From NCBI RefSeq assembly GCF_900079775.1, contig NZ_LT556049.1, positions 96,566 through 160,565 on the forward strand: DNA of 64,000 nucleotides, written 5' to 3'. This stretch comes from Leyella lascolaii (GTDB taxonomy: Bacteria; Bacteroidota; Bacteroidia; Bacteroidales; Bacteroidaceae). Shown piece after piece: positions 55,668-64,000 of this stretch (position 1 is its first letter; each line of letters opens with the position of its first letter). The position numbers and the translations under genes were made by a program. The notes beneath the pieces are model-generated. The model was not told the origin of the DNA. It was given only the letters and a program-made list of their open reading frames with translations, and did not search any database.

Positions 55668-56969
55668 TCACTTCACAGTGATGAGATAATAGTTCTTCTT
55701 TCCGCGCTGCACGAGCAGATACTTACCGTCTATGAGGTCTTCGGCAGTCACGACACGGTCGAACGCCGCCAGCTTTTCCTTGTTGAGCGACACTCCTCCG
55801 CCCTGAACGAGCTTACGCATCTCACCCTTGCTTGCGAACACTTTGGCTTCGTCGCTTGTGAAGAGGTCCACAGCCGGCTGTCCGAGCTTGTCCTTCGGCA
55901 TGTCGAAATGAGGCACTCCCTCGAATATGTTGAGCAATGTAGCCTCGTCAATCTTCTGCAGCGTCTCCTTCGTTCCCTTTCCGAAGAGGATGCCCGAAGC
56001 CTCTTTCGCCATCTCGAGATCTTCCTCCGAGTGCACCATAACGGTTATCTCGTCGGCAAGACGCTTCTGAAGCACGCGCTGACCCGGGTCTGCCTTGTGC
56101 TGCTCCACGAGCGAGTCGATGGTCTCCTTGTCCAGACTTGTGAAGATCTTTATATATCTTTCGGCGTCGTCATCGCTCACATTGAGCCAGAACTGATAGA
56201 AAGCGTAAGGCGTGGTACGGTTCCGGTCGAGCCACACATTGCCGCTCTCGGTCTTTCCGAACTTCTTTCCGTCAGCCTTGGTGATGAGCGGACACGTGAG
56301 CGCGAAAGCCTCAGCCTCGTTGCCCAGAGTACGTCTGATGAGCTCAGTACCCGTTGTCATGTTGCCCCACTGGTCGTTTCCACCGAGCTGGAGTCTGCAT
56401 CCCTTGGTCTTATACAGATAAAGGAAGTCGTAGCCTTGGAGCAGCTGGTAAGTGAACTCGGTGAAAGACAGACCGTCGCGCGACGTTCCGTTGAGCCTCT
56501 GCTGCACGCTTTCCTTCGCCATCATGTAGTTTACGGTGATGTGCTTGCCCACAGTACGCGCGAAATCGAGGAACGTGAAGTCCTTCATCCAGTCGTAGTT
56601 GTTCACCAGCTCAGCCTTATTGTCGCCCTCGGCGTCGAAGTCGAGGAACTTCGCCACCTGCTTCTTGATGCACTCCTGGTTGTGATAGAGCGTCTCGGCA
56701 TCAAGCAGATTGCGCTCCTGGCTTTTACCCGAAGGGTCGCCTATCATACCTGTCGCGCCGCCGACGAGTATTATCGGCTTGTGTCCGCAACGCTGCAGAT
56801 GGCGCAGCATCATGATTCCGCACAGGTGACCAATGTGTAAAGAGTCGGCTGTCGGGTCGGTGCCGAGATATGCCGTAACCATTTCCTTCTGCAGGAATTC
56901 CTCTGTTCCCGGCATTATCTGCGCGAGCATGCCGCGCCAGCGCAGTTCTTCAACAAAGTTCTTAATCAT
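55668..56969 (-). CDS. tyrS: Tyrosyl-tRNA synthetase
   Basis: Charges tRNA-Tyr. The 433-residue class I enzyme has the HIGH motif at 45-48 ([10 protein letters not shown]), [10 protein letters not shown], and a KMSKS-type loop [10 protein letters not shown]; an S4-like RNA-binding domain forms the C-terminus. It is the last gene of the minus-strand metK to tyrS cluster, 96 bp after yidD. Confidence 0.96.
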   Translation of the reverse strand: MIKNFVEELRWRGMLAQIMPGTEEFLQKEMVTAYLGTDPTADSLHIGHLCGIMMLRHLQRCGHKPIILVGGATGMIGDPSGKSQERNLLDAETLYHNQECIKKQVAKFLDFDAEGDNKAELVNNYDWMKDFTFLDFARTVGKHITVNYMMAKESVQQRLNGTSRDGLSFTEFTYQLLQGYDFLYLYKTKGCRLQLGGNDQWGNMTTGTELIRRTLGNEAEAFALTCPLITKADGKKFGKTESGNVWLDRNRTTPYAFYQFWLNVSDDDAERYIKIFTSLDKETIDSLVEQHKADPGQRVLQKRLADEITVMVHSEEDLEMAKEASGILFGKGTKETLQKIDEATLLNIFEGVPHFDMPKDKLGQPAVDLFTSDEAKVFASKGEMRKLVQGGGVSLNKEKLAAFDRVVTAEDLIDGKYLLVQRGKKNYYLITVK

Positions 56970-57064
56970 CAGATATATGTTTTTTGGGGATTAAATGTCG
57001 TGTGTAATATATTTTCCGGGGCGCATGCGGATGGTATTCCGTGTGCGCTCCGGTTCTTTTCCGT

Positions 57065-57316
57065 TTATGGGACGGGGTCGTATCCGCTTCCACCCCACGG
57101 ATGACACCTGAGCAGTCTTCTCACAGCGAGATACAGACCTTTCACCGGTCCGTGCTTGAGCAACGCCTGCCGGGCGTATTCCGAGCATGTAGGCGTGAAC
57201 CGGCACGATGGAGGAGTAAGCGGACTGATTATTTTCTGATAGAACACCACCGGCACCACAAGCACGCATGCCAGGCAATGCGACAGGAAGGAAAGTATGC
57301 GTCTGAGGGTGTTCAT
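57065..57316 (-). CDS. yidD: Membrane protein insertion efficiency factor YidD
   Basis: An 83-residue membrane-associated protein with the family core [15 protein letters not shown] and the basic tail [13 protein letters not shown]. YidD helps YidC-dependent insertion. It overlaps the end of rnpA by 4 bp, the standard arrangement in bacteria. Confidence 0.95.
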   Translation of the reverse strand: MNTLRRILSFLSHCLACVLVVPVVFYQKIISPLTPPSCRFTPTCSEYARQALLKHGPVKGLYLAVRRLLRCHPWGGSGYDPVP

Positions 57317-57720
57317 AGCTTCTCACCGAGTCTGACAAGCAGGCTGCGCACACGCGACTCCACCTCTTCCGTGTCATGAAGGTTGTTGTCGAGCCATATC
57401 AGGGCAACCGCCATCATCCTGTCAGGACGCGCCTCCATGCGGTCGAGCACGATGTGCTTGTTCTTCCGGTAAGCCTCCCTCAGCTGCCGCTTCACCCTGT
57501 TGCGCTTCACGGCACGCTTGAAGTGACGTTTCGAGACGCTCACAAGCACCTTCGCCTGCGGTGCGTTCTCCCCGTCGCGCTCCACCTCCAGATACACCAT
57601 CCTCACCGGAAACGAAGTCATCGCACGGCTTCCGCCTCCGCCGAAGAGCCTTTCCATGAGCGTCCGGCTCGTTATGCGCTCTTCCTTTTTAAGTGTGAAA
57701 GCCCTGTCTGCCTGCATCAT
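57313..57720 (-). CDS. rnpA: Ribonuclease P protein component
   Basis: Protein subunit that binds the RNase P RNA and pre-tRNA leaders. The 135-residue protein has the RNR motif [16 protein letters not shown] and the N-terminal [19 protein letters not shown]. It lies 21 bp after hemD and overlaps yidD. Confidence 0.94.
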   Translation of the reverse strand: MMQADRAFTLKKEERITSRTLMERLFGGGGSRAMTSFPVRMVYLEVERDGENAPQAKVLVSVSKRHFKRAVKRNRVKRQLREAYRKNKHIVLDRMEARPDRMMAVALIWLDNNLHDTEEVESRVRSLLVRLGEKL

Positions 57721-57741
57721 TCCGGTTGCCGGTATCTGCCG

Positions 57742-58488
57742 TCACTTGTTTTTCTTGAGATAATCTCTCAGCGCGCTCGTCATGGAAGGATGCTCCGCCG
57801 TAGGCGCCTCGATGTCGAGAGACATTCCGCTCTCCTGCACAGCCTTCGCCGTAGCCGGTCCGAAAGTGGCTATGCGCAGGTTGGCGCACTTGTCGTCAGG
57901 TATGTTCTTCTTGAAAGACTTGATGCCCATCGGTGAGAAGAACACGAGCATGTCGTAGTCGAACGCCTCCAGCTCCTCGTCCGTGAAGTCGTTGCTCACG
58001 GTACGGTACATCACACATTCGCCGTGTGTCAGCCCCTTCGAATCAAGCAGTTTCCTCACGTCATCGTTATGAACCTCGCTCATGGGGACAAGATATCTCT
58101 CCTCCTTATGCTTCACCATGGTGGGCAGAAGGTCGTCTATCTTGCCCGTGGTGCCGAAGAACACCTTGCGCTTGCGGTACTGCACATACTTCTGTATGTA
58201 GAGTGCGATTGTCTCCGTGACACAGAAATACTTCATATCCTCGGGTATCTCGACACGCATTTCCTTTGCCAGCTTGAAGAAGTTGTCTATCGCATGGCGT
58301 GAGGTAAAGACGATTGCGGTATAGTCGAGGATGCTTATCTTCTGCTGCCGGAACTCTTTCGGGCTCAACCCCTCCACCTTGATGAAAGGTCTGAACACAA
58401 GTTCTACGTTGAATTCCCGTGCTATGTCATAATAAGGAGATTTCTCGCTTGCAGGTTGTGGTTGAGATATTAAAATCTTCTTTATCAT
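57742..58488 (-). CDS. hemD: Uroporphyrinogen-III synthase-family protein
   Basis: A 248-residue two-lobed HemD-type protein: IKKILISQPQPASEKSPYY at the start, a first domain with AIVFTSRHAIDNFF, a second with MLVFFSPMGIKSF and FGPATAKAVQESG. It would close the tetrapyrrole ring in heme synthesis. Key residues in this family are poorly conserved, so the assignment rests on the fold pattern. It lies in the cluster metK, DUF4271, hemD, rnpA, yidD, tyrS, with DUF4271 and rnpA as close neighbours. Confidence 0.88.
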   Translation of the reverse strand: MIKKILISQPQPASEKSPYYDIAREFNVELVFRPFIKVEGLSPKEFRQQKISILDYTAIVFTSRHAIDNFFKLAKEMRVEIPEDMKYFCVTETIALYIQKYVQYRKRKVFFGTTGKIDDLLPTMVKHKEERYLVPMSEVHNDDVRKLLDSKGLTHGECVMYRTVSNDFTDEELEAFDYDMLVFFSPMGIKSFKKNIPDDKCANLRIATFGPATAKAVQESGMSLDIEAPTAEHPSMTSALRDYLKKNK

Positions 58489-58498
58489 CTTTGATTTG

Positions 58499-59518
58499 TT
58501 AGAAATTCACTTTCAGATAGTCGCCTGCCATGCCCAGGATGCCGAGCAAAGCAAACACCGGCATTATTTCAAGGGCACAAAAGTACAAAAAAAATTGCAG
58601 AATGGCTTCCCTCCGCCTGAAAAAGATGTTGTAAATCTTATAGAATGACAGTATTTTTGAGAAAATAACGACAGCCGATGTCAATAAAAGCGTGTTGCCG
58701 ACCGAAAACCCGAAGTAGGCGTGAAGCAGCACAACGGGCAGCAGGCACAGCCCTTCAATGGACATGATGAACAGCAGCGACTTCATCCACGACTCGTTGC
58801 GGCGGCGGCTGAAGAACACTATGCCGCACAGCCATTGCAGGAGCATCTTGAGCATGACGTACGTCACGAATATGGCGAAGAACGCTCCGATGACCACATA
58901 CTGGTCTACCACGAACGTGTCGGTGACGTAGGTCTGTATGTAGAAGAACGTGACGAGCGACAGCAGAAGGCACGTCTGCATCATGAGGAAGAACTGGAAG
59001 CGCAGCTCGGAGGATGTCTCCGTGAGCGCGCCGGCATCGTCGCGGCTGGCGCGGAAGAACCTCCGGGCTTGCCGCGACATGAATCCGCGCGACTTGGAGA
59101 GGGCTATCGCGCCAAAGACGAAGCATGCCAGAAGCAGGGCCGTGATGAGATTGTCGCGCCCCACGCTGTAAGGCACGGGGTCGCCAGCCACTCCCGGCAG
59201 TCCGCCATAGAGGTCGGGATCGAAGCAGGGCTTGCCCGTGAAGTACGACTCCCGGCAGAGCGCGTCGAGCGTCAGGTCCACGCTGCTCTCCGTGTGGCTG
59301 TATCCGGGCAGACCGAGCGTGTCCGGACGTGTGCTCGGAGCCACTATCACAGGCTCGAAGTTTGCGCTTACGGCAGAGTCCTGCTGCGCCGGTGTGGCAC
59401 CGGCGGGCAACCTGTCGAGCACCTCCTTTACCGTCAGCGGTCTGGCGTGCGTGTGTGTGTCAAGACTGTCTGCCGTGACCGCCGCATGGCGCACGGAGTC
59501 TGCCTGCACTGTTGTCAT
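58499..59518 (-). CDS. DUF4271 membrane protein
   Basis: A 339-residue protein of the DUF4271 type. A soluble, Ser/Thr-rich N-terminal 125 residues are followed by about seven hydrophobic helices (ALLLACFVFGAIALS through ALLGILGMAG). It sits directly upstream of hemD, as it does in many Bacteroidetes, but its role is unknown. The start at 59518 (MTTVQAD) is preferred over an upstream in-frame methionine that lies further into the gap. Confidence 0.85.
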   Translation of the reverse strand: MTTVQADSVRHAAVTADSLDTHTHARPLTVKEVLDRLPAGATPAQQDSAVSANFEPVIVAPSTRPDTLGLPGYSHTESSVDLTLDALCRESYFTGKPCFDPDLYGGLPGVAGDPVPYSVGRDNLITALLLACFVFGAIALSKSRGFMSRQARRFFRASRDDAGALTETSSELRFQFFLMMQTCLLLSLVTFFYIQTYVTDTFVVDQYVVIGAFFAIFVTYVMLKMLLQWLCGIVFFSRRRNESWMKSLLFIMSIEGLCLLPVVLLHAYFGFSVGNTLLLTSAVVIFSKILSFYKIYNIFFRRREAILQFFLYFCALEIMPVFALLGILGMAGDYLKVNF

Positions 59519-59594
59519 AGCGTTATTGATATGCTTGTTAAACGTTTTCTCACCACAGAGCATCCTGTCTTATGCCCCTTCCTCGCGTCAGGCG

Positions 59595-60857
59595 TCATTT
59601 CAGACCGAAAGCCTCCTTTATCATGTCCGTCTTGTCGAGCTTCTCCCATGTGAAGAGCTCCACGCTCACGGTGCGTGTGGGATGATAGTGGCTGGTGAAT
59701 GTCTTCTCCACCACCTCGTTCTTCCGTCCCATATGACCGTAGGCGGCGGTCTCCAGATACATTGGCTGGCGGAGCTTCAGCGCACGCTCTATCGCCTTTG
59801 GACGGAGGTCGAAGAGGCGTCCGATGGCAGCGGCTATCTCACCGTCGGTCATGTCCACATGACTGCGTCCGTATGTATTGACATATATGCTCACCGGACG
59901 CGCCACACCGATGGCATAGCTTATCTGCACGAGCATCTCGTCGGCGACTCCCGCAGCCACCATGTTCTTGGCGATGTGGCGTGCGGCATAGGCAGCCGAA
60001 CGGTCCACCTTGCTTGAGTCCTTGCCCGAGAACGCGCCTCCGCCGTGCGCTCCCTTGCCGCCGTAAGTGTCTACTATTATCTTGCGTCCGGTGAGTCCGG
60101 TGTCGCCGTGAGGTCCGCCTATGACGAACTTTCCGGTGGGGTTGACGTAGTATTTGATGTCGTCGCCGAAGAGCGCGAGCACCTTCTCCGACTTTATCTG
60201 CGCCTTCACCCTCGGCATGAGCACCGTCCTCACGTCGTGCTCTATGGTTGCGAGCATGCGCTCATCGTCCGTGTCGAACGGGTCGTGCTGCGTAGACACG
60301 ACGATGGTGTCTATGCGCTGGGGCACGCCCTCGTCAGAGTATTCCACCGTAACCTGACTTTTCGAGTCGGGACGGAGATATGTCATCACCCTGCCTTCCT
60401 TGCGGATGTCGGCGAGAGTGCGCATTATGAGCTGCGCGAGGTCGAGCGCAACGGGCATGTAACTGTCGGTCTCGTTGGTGGCATAGCCGAACATCATGCC
60501 CTGGTCTCCGGCTCCCTGCTCCTCGTCCTGCTCACGGCTGACACCCCGGTTGATGTCGTCGCTCTGCTCATGTATGGCGGTCAGTATGCCGCACGACTCA
60601 CTGTCGAACTGGTATTCCGACTTTGTGTAGCCTATCTTCCGTATGGTGTTGCGCGCCACAGTCTGCAGGTCTATGTAGGCGTCGGAGCGCACCTCGCCCA
60701 TTATTACCACCTGTCCGGTGGTCACGAAAGTCTCGATGGCACAATGCGCATGCTCGTCGTATGCCAGAAACTGGTCGAGCAGCGCGTCAGATATCTGGTC
60801 AGCCACCTTGTCGGGGTGTCCCTCAGATACTGATTCTGATGAAAAGAGATAACTCAT
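59595..60857 (-). CDS. metK: S-adenosylmethionine synthetase
   Basis: Makes SAM from methionine and ATP. The 420-residue protein has [16 protein letters not shown], the signature [12 protein letters not shown], and the phosphate-binding [16 protein letters not shown]. It opens the minus-strand metK to tyrS cluster and is preceded by a 165-nt leader with a SAM-II riboswitch, so SAM should repress it. The ATG at 60857 was chosen because the upstream frame overlaps the riboswitch. Confidence 0.97.
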   Translation of the reverse strand: MSYLFSSESVSEGHPDKVADQISDALLDQFLAYDEHAHCAIETFVTTGQVVIMGEVRSDAYIDLQTVARNTIRKIGYTKSEYQFDSESCGILTAIHEQSDDINRGVSREQDEEQGAGDQGMMFGYATNETDSYMPVALDLAQLIMRTLADIRKEGRVMTYLRPDSKSQVTVEYSDEGVPQRIDTIVVSTQHDPFDTDDERMLATIEHDVRTVLMPRVKAQIKSEKVLALFGDDIKYYVNPTGKFVIGGPHGDTGLTGRKIIVDTYGGKGAHGGGAFSGKDSSKVDRSAAYAARHIAKNMVAAGVADEMLVQISYAIGVARPVSIYVNTYGRSHVDMTDGEIAAAIGRLFDLRPKAIERALKLRQPMYLETAAYGHMGRKNEVVEKTFTSHYHPTRTVSVELFTWEKLDKTDMIKEAFGLK

Positions 60858-60878
60858 TTTTACTGTATTTGTTTTTAT

Positions 60879-60901
60879 GTGAGGCAAGAAATGCTCCTCA
60901 C
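60879..60901 (-). other. metK: Hairpin between the SAM-II riboswitch and metK
   Basis: GTGAGG pairs with CCTCAC around an 11-nt loop, 22 nt before the start codon. It is not followed by a T-run, so it may mask the ribosome-binding site rather than terminate. Confidence 0.5.
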
Positions 60902-60937
60902 TGCAAGACACAACGCATGGCGCGAGATTACCTTTCA

Positions 60938-60989
60938 CGCCGTTTTAGCATTTTTTTCCGTGGTTGCAAGCAGCCAAATTCTTCCACAC
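60938..60989 (-). promoter_or_regulatory. metK: SAM-II riboswitch (SAM_alpha class) in the metK leader
   Basis: Read on the minus strand, the sequence contains GTGTGG, then ATTTGGCTGCTTGCAACCAC, then GG(A)7 and TGCTAAAACGGC. This matches the SAM-II consensus: P1 pairs GTGG with CCAC, the loop carries TTGCAACC, and the pseudoknot pairs GCTG with CGGC after TGCTAAAA. It begins about 35 nt after the predicted transcription start and ends 80 nt before the metK start codon. Confidence 0.82.
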
Positions 60990-61028
60990 TGTTTCACATT
61001 CTGTTTACAATCTCTTGGATAATTCCTG

Positions 61029-61060
61029 CAAAATTACGTATTATTTCCAACATGGGCAAA
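61029..61060 (-). promoter_or_regulatory. metK: Promoter of metK
   Basis: On the minus strand: TTTG (61060-61057), 20 nt, TAATTTTG (61036-61029), a full consensus match. It places the start near 61023, just ahead of the SAM-II riboswitch. Confidence 0.85.
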
Positions 61061-61152
61061 TTCTTTTTTCTTAATTTTAATGAGACTTCCGTTGTCCTCT
61101 TCCATACCGTCCGCACCGCGTGTCATGCTCCGCCGCACGGCATGACGCATAT

Positions 61153-61600
61153 TGCATATTTATGCAATGACGCCCTTCACGTGATGAATAAATATGCACA
61201 GCAAAACGGCGAGAATGCCGCCGTGGCGCGCGAAGGCTGCTGCGGGCGCGAATACGCAGGTTTTGAGCGTTTCAGCCAACCGACTGTCACACAGCGCGTT
61301 GTGCCTTTCAGCATGACGGAAGAGATTTTCCGGCAATGCGAAAGAGCCTTTTCGGGGTCGCGGAAGAGCCTTTTCCGCACTGTCATACAGGCTTTCCGGT
61401 GATGCCGTACGGGCTTTCCGGTGGTGCGGAAAAGGCTCTTCCGCACCTGAAAACGCGCTCCGTGCCATCATAATACGTTCTCCGAGGTGGCGCGAACTGG
61501 CTGAAAGCACCGTCCGGCAAGCCACATGCCGCCTGTCCGTTTCTATTTCGCGATTTTGTTTTGTCAATATTTTTTACTGTCAGTATTGCATAAATATTCA
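61153..61600. repeat. Composite intergenic element, copy F (reversed)
   Basis: On the plus strand: TGCATATTTATGCA (61153-61166), TGAATAAATATGCA (61185-61198), then a GC-rich 22-bp array with unit ends at 61326, 61348, 61370, 61392, 61414, 61436 and 61458, then TTGTCAATATTTTTTAC (61561-61577) and, 9 nt on, TGCATAAATATTCA (61587-61600). It matches copies C and D in the opposite orientation, and is about 448 bp. No gene lies in 60858-61797 besides the metK leader. Confidence 0.78.
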
Positions 61601-61682
61601 TTTCCACATTATCCTATGGTCGTACGCAAAGCCTCCTTCCACACCTCCTGACGCAATGAACCGTCCTGCATAACCGCAAAAG

Positions 61683-61721
61683 AAGAGCCGGACACAGCAT
61701 TATCATACGTGTCCGGCTCTT
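61683..61721 (-). terminator. Terminator of the btuG-like gene
   Basis: A perfect 13-bp stem AAGAGCCGGACAC/GTGTCCGGCTCTT with a 13-nt loop. It lies 77 bp beyond the stop codon of the btuG-like gene on the minus strand. Confidence 0.78.
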
Positions 61722-61730
61722 GTCTCATCC

Positions 61731-61787
61731 ACCCTTTTTACCCTTTTACCTTTTTACTTTTTTACCTTTTTACCCTTTCACACTGTC
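61731..61787. repeat. Low-complexity pyrimidine tract
   Basis: ACCCTTTTTACCC-type repeats of about 8-11 bp, one strand almost wholly C, T and A. Lies between the btuG-like stop and its terminator hairpin. It may be an expanded simple repeat; no 22-bp register was clear. Confidence 0.55.
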
Positions 61788-61797
61788 TCATTCCACC

Positions 61798-62922
61798 TCA
61801 GTTGAGGAACACAACCTTCTTCGGGTTCTGCCCTCCCGAGGCGAACTTACCTACATATTTGCCCTGCGCATTGAAGTGATACACAGTGCCGTCTCCCCAC
61901 ACGAAGTTGGTGGTGCAGATGTATATGTCGCCCGTTATGCCACTCACGCTTATTCCGTAAACGGTGGATTTCTTCAGCTCCTCGGGCATATCCTTCAGCA
62001 CTCCGGTGTCTTTCGCTCCGGTGTTGAGGTTATAGGAGTACACCTCGGTGGTGCCTGTGTACGGCTGTGTGGAGTAGTCGGTGGTGGTGTATGCCACATA
62101 GAGCGTGCCGCCGTTGCCCGCGATGTGGGTTCCCTTGCCTATATCGGTGAGCTTGCCCGTCCTCGGGTCGTACACCTGCACGGGGTTCGTACACTGCGTG
62201 TAGTCAGCCGAGCCGTATCCGCACACCACAATCTTGCCGCCCGAGGCGACGATGCTCTGCGGGTTTGTCATTATCTCCACCTGCTCAGCCTTGTCGAAAC
62301 TCTTCTCGTCTATCACCGACATGCGGTTGTCATAGCCCCATCCTGAGTTGACGCAATACACCTTACCGTCAGCCACAGTCACCTGCTCGGGGTTCTTTCC
62401 CACCTGCACAGAGCCTTCATACTTGAGCGTGGAGGCGTCGAGACGGCTCACGTAGCCGCCGTAGGAAGTGACGTAGATGTAGCCCGAGCCTGCCGCCAGA
62501 CCGCGCACCTGACCCAAATCTTCCATAGAGGCGAACGACACGCGCGCCTCCTCCTTGCCCACTCCGTTGAGCTTCACCACGTAGTTGGAGTTGTACACCG
62601 CCATGTACAGGCTGCCCTTATAGGCTATGATGTCCTGTCCGGTGTCGCCTATCTTGCGCCCGTTCTGTATCTCGTAGATGTCGGTAGTGGTGCTGCCGTA
62701 CATCCGGTCGTCTGTGAAGTTGAAGCATCCGAGGTGCGCGTTGTTCTCTCCGTAAGACCCTTCGTTGAGCACAAAACCGCGTGTCCGCGCCAGCTCAATC
62801 TTCGAACCTTCGTCCTGCCACGACCATCTGTCGTCGTTGTCGTCACACGATGCTAACATAGCAGCAGCCGCCATGACGCACAGCGCGGCTGTCTTGATTT
62901 CCGATTTAAACATTTTCTTCAT
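61798..62922 (-). CDS. BtuG-like beta-propeller lipoprotein
   Basis: A 374-residue surface lipoprotein (lipobox AAMLASC, Cys26). The mature part is a series of blades: GFVLNEGSYGENNAHLGCFN, DIIAYKGSLYMAVYNSNYV, VTVADGKVYCVNSGWGYDNRM, TDIGKGTHIAGNGGTLYVAY, and GDIYICTTNFVWGDGTVYHF. This DUF5074/BtuG layout is that of the seven-bladed cobalamin-binding lipoproteins beside BtuB in Bacteroides. The downstream-coded end of a TonB-dependent receptor lies directly upstream (84 bp), so cobalamin capture is likely. Ligand specificity is not shown by sequence alone. Confidence 0.85.
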   Translation of the reverse strand: MKKMFKSEIKTAALCVMAAAAMLASCDDNDDRWSWQDEGSKIELARTRGFVLNEGSYGENNAHLGCFNFTDDRMYGSTTTDIYEIQNGRKIGDTGQDIIAYKGSLYMAVYNSNYVVKLNGVGKEEARVSFASMEDLGQVRGLAAGSGYIYVTSYGGYVSRLDASTLKYEGSVQVGKNPEQVTVADGKVYCVNSGWGYDNRMSVIDEKSFDKAEQVEIMTNPQSIVASGGKIVVCGYGSADYTQCTNPVQVYDPRTGKLTDIGKGTHIAGNGGTLYVAYTTTDYSTQPYTGTTEVYSYNLNTGAKDTGVLKDMPEELKKSTVYGISVSGITGDIYICTTNFVWGDGTVYHFNAQGKYVGKFASGGQNPKKVVFLN

Positions 62923-63005
62923 TTCCGTATTGTCTTTATGTTATATCTGTATTGTCGTTATATATTGAAATTGATGTTCTTTCAGTCATGCCGCAGAGCC
63001 TGCGG

Positions 63006-64000
63006 TCATAAGCCGAAGGTAGCCGTCAGTTCCACGGAACGTCCCGGCATGGGATAATATCTTATCACTTCGTATCGGCAGTCTGTCAGATTGCGCACGG
63101 CGGCATTGAGCGTAGCCGACCACCGTCTGAACCTGAATGTGCGGTTCACCGACACCGTGTGCTCCGCATATCCGTCTATCTCATACTCCCGGGTGTTCTG
63201 CTGCATGGCATAGCGGCTGCCGCACATCTGCACGCTGTAGGTGATGTCAGCCCACGGAGTGAGCACCGTCAGCACCGCGTTGCCCGAATGCCGGGGCGTG
63301 TAAGGTATCTGGCTCTTGTAGTAGAGAGCCGAGGCGTCGGTCACATCGAGTGCCTCCTGAAGCATGTACGACGCTCCCAGCTCCACGGCAAAACCGCCAA
63401 ACGGTTCAACGCGGGCGGCTATGGTGGCGTCCAGTCCGTTTATCCTCACCTTGCCGAAGTTTGCCATCTTCCACACATAGAGCGTTGGGAAAGCCACTAT
63501 CTTGTCCTTAACGCTGTTGTGGAAACAGTCGGCTGTGAGCCTCACATAGGCGAGACAGCCTGTCGGGCGGCTCGTCCATGCCAGTCCCACATTGAGCTCC
63601 TCAGCCTTCTCGGGCACAAGTGTGGAGGTGCCGCTGCGGGCATAATACATGTCGTTGAACGCAGGCAGGCGGAACGTGTGCTTGTACATCGCCCTCAGAT
63701 AGAGTGCCTCGTTCCTCAGCAGACGCAGCGAGAAGGCAGCCGACGGTGACAGCCGACGGCGGTCGGAGGGTCTGTCGCCGTGCTCCACATGATCCGTAGC
63801 CCATGTCGCCACAAGCCCCGCGCCAATCTCGGCGCGCCCTGCCGTCCAGCGCGCGGTGAGTGCGGTGAGCGACGTCAGCCTCCGTGGCGCGGCATGGTTC
63901 TCCGTGTTTGAGCTCAGGGTGTTGACAAAGGCGTCCTGCGCGAGCGACAGCGACAAGCCCCTGAAGGGGAACCATCCTATCGTGGCAGAGGCGTAGTATT
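63006..64000 (-). CDS. TonB-dependent outer-membrane receptor, BtuB-like (partial)
   Basis: The 3' part of a receptor; the 5' end lies beyond the window edge at 64000, and the frame stays open to it (codons for WFPFRGLSLSLAQDAF just inside). The visible 331 residues are beta-barrel strands with alternating polar and hydrophobic residues (FRLPAFNDMYYARSG, MANFGKVRINGLDATIAARV) and a C-terminal strand ending FGL. It is followed by the BtuG-like lipoprotein, which supports a cobalamin role. A cobalamin riboswitch, if any, would be outside the window. Confidence 0.85.
   Translation of the reverse strand, partial: YYASATIGWFPFRGLSLSLAQDAFVNTLSSNTENHAAPRRLTSLTALTARWTAGRAEIGAGLVATWATDHVEHGDRPSDRRRLSPSAAFSLRLLRNEALYLRAMYKHTFRLPAFNDMYYARSGTSTLVPEKAEELNVGLAWTSRPTGCLAYVRLTADCFHNSVKDKIVAFPTLYVWKMANFGKVRINGLDATIAARVEPFGGFAVELGASYMLQEALDVTDASALYYKSQIPYTPRHSGNAVLTVLTPWADITYSVQMCGSRYAMQQNTREYEIDGYAEHTVSVNRTFRFRRWSATLNAAVRNLTDCRYEVIRYYPMPGRSVELTATFGL

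Overview
The window reads as chromosome of a Bacteroidales bacterium, most likely Prevotella or a close relative. The evidence is the set of promoters with the Bacteroidetes consensus (TTTG, 19-20 nt, TAnnTTTG), a fused SecDF, a C10 protease of the interpain/SpeB type, DUF4369, DUF4923 and DUF4271 proteins, and a BtuG-like propeller beside a TonB receptor. Coding DNA is moderately GC-rich, while many gaps are AT-rich and packed with repeats. No phage, insertion sequence with a transposase, or CRISPR array was found. The species cannot be fixed from sequence reading alone.

Layout. 1-1.2 kb: repeats only. 1.2-6.4 kb (minus): tRNA-Leu, an OmpA/TPR lipoprotein, a thioredoxin-fold lipoprotein, comM and a HAD phosphatase, apparently one transcript. 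6.7-8.5 kb: WG-repeat protein. 8.8-11.9 kb (minus): pyrE, an SRPBCC protein, argH and a cysteine-motif lipoprotein. 12.9-16.8 kb (plus): argS, RNase H, alpha-L-fucosidase. 17-19.2 kb (minus): glycosyltransferase, ribD. 19.3-21.4 kb (plus): prmC, recX, comF. 22.2-25.2 kb (minus): enolase, alkaline phosphatase. 25.5-28.8 kb: WG-repeat protein, small envelope proteins, and two membrane proteins with a winged-helix regulator. 29.8-34.3 kb (plus): DUF4923, xerD, M16 peptidase. 34.3-36.2 kb: dense repeats. 36.2-41.4 kb (minus): secDF, an EEP-family enzyme, rhomboid protease. 41.6 kb: HU. 42-46.7 kb (minus): exported C1 and C10 cysteine peptidases. 47.5-53.3 kb (plus): dxs, trkA, trkH, manA. 53.5-54.9 kb: exopolysaccharide initiating transferase. 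55.2 kb: tRNA-Gln. 55.7-61 kb (minus): metK behind a SAM-II riboswitch, DUF4271, hemD, rnpA, yidD, tyrS. 61.8 kb to the end (minus): cobalamin-uptake pair, BtuG-like lipoprotein and the C-terminal part of BtuB.

The most unusual feature is in the gaps. At more than a dozen places the intergenic DNA is built from tandem repeats whose spacing is 22 bp or an exact multiple (44, 66, 88, 176, 242, 308), although the sequences at different loci are often unrelated. Two of these arrays start inside the last codons of the gene upstream of them, so they look grown from local sequence rather than inserted. One GC-rich version recurs six times, with ends marked by short palindromes resembling arginine-repressor boxes. 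This points to a 22-bp-measuring process or a two-turn protein array acting on intergenic DNA, which I cannot match to a described system.
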